Source: an uncultured Pedobacter sp.
GTDB taxonomy: Bacteria > Bacteroidota > Bacteroidia > Sphingobacteriales > Sphingobacteriaceae
DNA length: 64,000 nucleotides
Reading direction: 5' to 3'
NCBI RefSeq assembly: GCF_913776295.1
Contig: NZ_CAJYOJ010000073.1
Location: 1-64,000, forward strand
Below are positions 60,815 through 64,000 of this stretch, piece by piece (positions within the stretch are counted from its first letter, which is position 1; the number at the start of each line of letters is the position of its first letter). Position numbers and translations under genes: made by a program. Under the pieces are notes generated by a model that worked only from the letters and a program-made list of their open reading frames with translations, was not told the origin of the DNA and did not search any database.

Positions 60815-61396
60815 ATGTTTAATAAGAAGAAAAATAACGATAAAGAAGAAAATATAATGAACCCTGAAAACACGTCAGAAAATACTACGGAAAATGTAGA
60901 AAATACTGATGCTACTGCAAATGAGACTGAGCAAACACCAGAATTATCTGCCGAAGAGAAATTGCAGGCGGAGGTTCAACAGCTTAATGATAAATACCTG
61001 CGTTTATATGCAGAATTCGACAATTACAAACGCCGTACGCAAAAAGAGCGTGTAGAGTTGTTACAAACTGCGGGTAAAGATGTGATTGTTTCGCTTTTAC
61101 CTGTTTTAGATGATTTTGACCGTGCGTTAAAAGCCATGGAAAGTGCTACTGAAGTAGCCCCTGTTAAAGAAGGTATTGCACTGGTCAGCAATAAATTAAA
61201 AAATACTTTGGCACAAAAAGGTTTAAAAGATGTAGAAAGCATCAATCAGCCTTTTAACACCGATTTCCATGAAGCTATCACCAATATCCCGGCCCCTACA
61301 GAGGATTTAAAGGGCAAAGTTATAGACGAGGTTGAAAAAGGTTATACCTTAAATGATAATGTAATCCGCTTCGCTAAAGTAGTAGTTGGAGCGTAA
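60815..61396 (+). CDS. grpE: Nucleotide exchange factor GrpE
   Basis: This 193-residue protein has an acidic Asn/Glu/Thr-rich N-terminal coil and the GrpE core (LRLYAEFDNYKRRTQKER, LLPVLDDFDRALKAM, FNTDFHEAIT, GYTLNDNVIRFAKVVVG). It releases ADP from DnaK. It is 90 nt before dnaJ; dnaK is not in the window. A start at codon 15 is also possible. Confidence 0.95.
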   Translation: MFNKKKNNDKEENIMNPENTSENTTENVENTDATANETEQTPELSAEEKLQAEVQQLNDKYLRLYAEFDNYKRRTQKERVELLQTAGKDVIVSLLPVLDDFDRALKAMESATEVAPVKEGIALVSNKLKNTLAQKGLKDVESINQPFNTDFHEAITNIPAPTEDLKGKVIDEVEKGYTLNDNVIRFAKVVVGA

Positions 61397-61405
61397 AAAA
61401 TAATT

Positions 61406-61470
61406 ATTGAATGATTGAGTTTTGAATGATTGAATTGAGATTCTTTCATCCCATCACTCAATCATTCAGT
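61406..61470. repeat. Inverted repeat between grpE and dnaJ
   Basis: ATTGAATGATTGAGT (61406-61420) is matched by ACTCAATCATTCAGT (61456-61470), 14 of 15 pairing, with an additional TGAATGATTGA copy inside. It is not followed by a clear T run, so it may be an mRNA stem or dispersed repeat. Confidence 0.75.
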
Positions 61471-61486
61471 CATTTTATAAAAAAAG

Positions 61487-62650
61487 ATGAGTAAAAGAGA
61501 TTATTACGACGTGTTGGGCGTAACCAAAAGCGCAGGTGCTGACGAGATCAAGAAAGCTTACCGTAAGATGGCGATCAAATATCACCCGGATAAAAACCCG
61601 GGAGATAAAGCCGCTGAGGATAAATTTAAAGAAGCTGCAGAAGCATACGAAGTTTTAAGCAGCCCTGAAAAGAAACAGCGTTATGATCAGTTTGGCCACG
61701 CCGGTGTAGGAAGTAGTGCTTCGGGAGGTTATGGTGGTGGCAGCATGAACATGGACGATATCTTCAGTAATTTTGGGGATATTTTTGGTGGACACAATCC
61801 GTTCGAGAGCTTTTTTGGCGGTGGCGGCGGTGGCCAGCAACGTGGTGGGCGTAGAGTAGCCAAAGGTTCGAACCTACGCATTAAAGTTAAACTTACACTG
61901 GAAGAAATTGCCCATGGTGCCGAAAAGAAGATCAAGGTTAATAAACTGATTGTTTGTAAAACCTGCGATGGTTCTGGTGCAAAAGATAGATCATCGGTAA
62001 GTACCTGTGGTACCTGCGGTGGTAGCGGCCAGGTACGCAGGGTAACCAATACCATTTTAGGCCAGATGCAAACCGCATCTACCTGCCCTACCTGTAACGG
62101 AAGCGGTCAGCAAATTACCGCTAAATGTAATGTATGCCATGGCGACGGTGTGGTACGCGGTGAAGAAACCATTACCATCAATATTCCTGCTGGTGTAAGT
62201 GAGGGTATGCAATTGAGCATGAGCGGAAAAGGAAATGCAGCTCCGAATGGTGGTATCCCGGGCGATTTAATTATTTTAATTGAAGAAATTCCACACGAAA
62301 CCTTAAAACGTGAAGGCAATAATGTTGTTTATGATTTGCATTTAAGTTTTGTTGATGCTGCTTTAGGGATGAGTATCGAAGTACCAACTATTGACGGCAA
62401 AGCCAAAATAAAAATTGATCCAGGTACCCAAAGCGGAAAGTTATTGCGTTTAAAGGGGAAAGGTTTACCAGAAGTAAATTCATACCATAGAGGTGATGAA
62501 ATTATCCATATCAACATCTGGACACCAAAAGCTTTAAGCAGCGATGAACGAAATGTTTTGGAAAAATTACGTGAATCGCCAAACTTTAAGCCTCAGCCAG
62601 GTAAAAATGATAAGAGCTTTTTTGAACGAATGAAAGAATACTTTGAGTAA
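61487..62650 (+). CDS. dnaJ: Chaperone DnaJ
   Basis: This 387-residue type I J protein has a J domain with HPD (YHPDKNPGD), a Gly/Phe region of unusually glycine-rich form (SGGYGGGSMNMDD ... GGGGGGQQRGG), four CxxCxGxG zinc repeats and the C-terminal substrate domain. It works with DnaK and GrpE. It follows grpE and ends at a terminator. Confidence 0.97.
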   Translation: MSKRDYYDVLGVTKSAGADEIKKAYRKMAIKYHPDKNPGDKAAEDKFKEAAEAYEVLSSPEKKQRYDQFGHAGVGSSASGGYGGGSMNMDDIFSNFGDIFGGHNPFESFFGGGGGGQQRGGRRVAKGSNLRIKVKLTLEEIAHGAEKKIKVNKLIVCKTCDGSGAKDRSSVSTCGTCGGSGQVRRVTNTILGQMQTASTCPTCNGSGQQITAKCNVCHGDGVVRGEETITINIPAGVSEGMQLSMSGKGNAAPNGGIPGDLIILIEEIPHETLKREGNNVVYDLHLSFVDAALGMSIEVPTIDGKAKIKIDPGTQSGKLLRLKGKGLPEVNSYHRGDEIIHINIWTPKALSSDERNVLEKLRESPNFKPQPGKNDKSFFERMKEYFE

Positions 62651-62669
62651 ATAATCCGATATCATGAAG

Positions 62670-62698
62670 AAGCCGATGTTTTTAGCATCGGCTTTTTT
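62670..62698 (+). terminator. Intrinsic terminator of dnaJ
   Basis: AAGCCGATG (62670-62678) and CATCGGCTT (62686-62694) form a perfect 9-bp stem with a 7-nt loop and a T run. It is 20 nt beyond the dnaJ stop and can serve the convergent DUF3829 gene. Confidence 0.9.
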
Positions 62699-62708
62699 GT
62701 TTATCATA

Positions 62709-63659
62709 CTAATCTACAAAATTATTATAAGCAGAACGCATGCTATCCTGATGGCGGACTAATTCTTCAATATTATAATCCGTTAACTGGCCAGAAGCTG
62801 AAGCATCGCGCATCATTTTTCGTGCAGCAATTAAATATTCATTTAACCTTTCATTAAAATTTCTAAAATAGCCGTCCTTACCAGGATATTTAGTTGCATC
62901 TGGCACAGCCATAGCTACATGTTTTTGATGTTGTTCCTGAAGCGCCTGATAAGCAGTTTTCGCTTTAGCCTCTATGGATTTATAATTTTTAGTACTGGCC
63001 ATTAACTTGGTAAATGCGGCAGTTGCACTCCTATCATCCTTAAGTGCAAATATGTATTCTTTTAAGGGGTGAGTTTTCAAAATTACCCGTTCTGCATCAT
63101 CTCCGATCAGGTTTAGTTTAGCCAAAACCAAGTCGTCGTGCGTGTAGTATTTTTTACCCATACTATAAATAGAATCAACCAATGCTTTTCCTTTATTTCC
63201 CTTGTCATCCTTCCAATCTTCTGCCTTGATGTACTCATTTAAAGATTTGTATGTTTCTTTGATTTTATCGAGTAAACCCGTCATTACGGTTACATTTTCT
63301 TTAAAAAATTTCTGATCATCTTTATTTAGCGCACTGGGCGGAGTTTCAGGCTTTAGCTTGCTTCTACTAATCGTAGGTGTCGAAAAAGGCTCTATTAAAC
63401 CAATAAAAGCAAAGTGATCATTCGGATTTTGCAATCCCTTTTCAATTTTGATCACATTATTTTCGATACGCTTGATGTAATCATTGTTTTTATCCGTAAA
63501 ACCTACCATTACATTGTTATATTCAATGATGGCATTCACATCGTTTTCATCTGCTTCGGCATAAGCAGTTTTAGCACTTTCGTCTTTTTTCTTATCATTT
63601 TTACAGGCTGTAAAAGACAGTATTAGCGCAAGTGCTGTTAATTTTAAGATCGTTTTCAT
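62709..63659 (-). CDS. DUF3829 lipoprotein
   Basis: From ATG 63659 (63677 is an alternative) the roughly 316-residue protein has lipobox SFTAC (Cys 19) and helical DUF3829 content (IEYNNVMVGFTDKNNDYIKRIENNV ... DYNIEELVRHQDSMRSAYNNFVD). The family is mostly uncharacterised and surface or periplasm located. It is a single gene convergent with dnaJ. Confidence 0.82.
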   Translation of the reverse strand: MKTILKLTALALILSFTACKNDKKKDESAKTAYAEADENDVNAIIEYNNVMVGFTDKNNDYIKRIENNVIKIEKGLQNPNDHFAFIGLIEPFSTPTISRSKLKPETPPSALNKDDQKFFKENVTVMTGLLDKIKETYKSLNEYIKAEDWKDDKGNKGKALVDSIYSMGKKYYTHDDLVLAKLNLIGDDAERVILKTHPLKEYIFALKDDRSATAAFTKLMASTKNYKSIEAKAKTAYQALQEQHQKHVAMAVPDATKYPGKDGYFRNFNERLNEYLIAARKMMRDASASGQLTDYNIEELVRHQDSMRSAYNNFVD

Positions 63660-63825
63660 AGTATAAATTGTTTTCATAAATCTGATTCCCGATCAGAGCA
63701 ATTTTTAAACCAAAAAGTTTTCAAAAGTCACGCGCTTTATGATTTTAATATCTTTTTATTCAATTTCAATTATTTAAACCGGTTAGAATTAAGGTTACCA
63801 AAACGGCGCTAGGGTATTAATGTTA

Positions 63826-64000
63826 ATGGAAGAGTTTTACAAATCCTTTAGAAAGTATCCCATTGCCTGGGCGTTATTTATAATTTTTGTTGTTGGATGG
63901 TCTTTACCTCTAGTCAGTATGGTTTTTCCTGATGCACCATCTGAAAAACTTATTTATCAAAAAGGCCAACACAATCCTACCGCAGTTTATTTACGCTATC
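63826..64000 (+). CDS. Partial hypothetical membrane protein, cut by window edge
   Basis: From ATG 63826 an open frame of 58 codons runs off the window end. It begins MEEFYKSFRKYPIAWALF with a hydrophobic helix up to about residue 33, then a soluble part (PDAPSEKLIYQKGQ). No family can be called from this fragment. Confidence 0.5.
   Translation, partial: MEEFYKSFRKYPIAWALFIIFVVGWSLPLVSMVFPDAPSEKLIYQKGQHNPTAVYLRY

Overview
The window reads as chromosomal DNA of a Bacteroidota species, most like Pedobacter or a related Sphingobacteriaceae. Support comes from a SusC/SusD pair with a FecR anti-sigma and ECF sigma factor, a DUF4369-TlpA protein, BatA-type and DUF4199 proteins, a GH3-family protein, promoters of the TTTG / TAnnTTTG type, weak Shine-Dalgarno signals, and many dispersed intergenic repeats. 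The genus is an inference. Layout: 0.3-2.8 kb is a minus-strand set of a Crp-type regulator, an NmrA-like reductase and an alpha/beta hydrolase broken by an in-frame TGA. 3.1-7.0 kb holds five small plus-strand exported proteins, three of them lipoproteins, with no firm function. 7.3-15.5 kb is a minus-strand outer-membrane uptake locus (sigma factor, FecR, SusC with STN domain, SusD, TlpA-like). 15.9-21.7 kb is a mixed stretch (receiver protein, lipoprotein, esterase with HxlR regulator, membrane proteins, AraC regulator, frameshifted VOC gene), followed by tRNA-Leu. 22.5-23.2 kb is a tandem array of about six 111-120 bp units. 23.2-36.8 kb is minus-strand housekeeping and envelope genes (hscB, rseP, dxr, GH3, a zeta-toxin-like kinase with a small partner, two glycosyltransferases, a catalytically suspect dihydroorotase, a BatA-like protein). 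Two systems stand out. First, 37.5-44.6 kb is a compact eight-gene NAD/ADP-ribose operon: short phage-like PRPP synthetase, deoxyribosyltransferase-like protein, ADP-ribosylglycohydrolase, macrodomain, DUF4291, KptA/Tpt1, PPP-type phosphatase and NAMPT. It is preceded by a NrtR-type Nudix regulator, and three copies of a 23-bp palindrome cover both promoters. The genes together could remove ADP-ribose groups and rebuild NAD from nicotinamide, possibly directly from ADP-ribose. Second, the histidine operon at 46.3-54.5 kb (leader peptide, then hisG-D-C-B-H-A-F-IE) has been entered between hisA and hisF by a roughly 490-bp unit. This unit encodes a DUF559 nuclease and has G-rich inverted ends. 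It supplies the hisA stop codon, removes the hisF start codon and fuses the nuclease in frame to HisF. hisD also carries an in-frame GC-rich palindrome, and hisC is preceded by a heptamer tandem repeat. 54.5-64 kb holds small membrane proteins, a WD40 protein, an NlpC/P60 hydrolase, a universal stress protein, a ferredoxin, an acyl-CoA reductase, FtsE, GrpE, DnaJ, a DUF3829 lipoprotein and a gene cut by the window edge.
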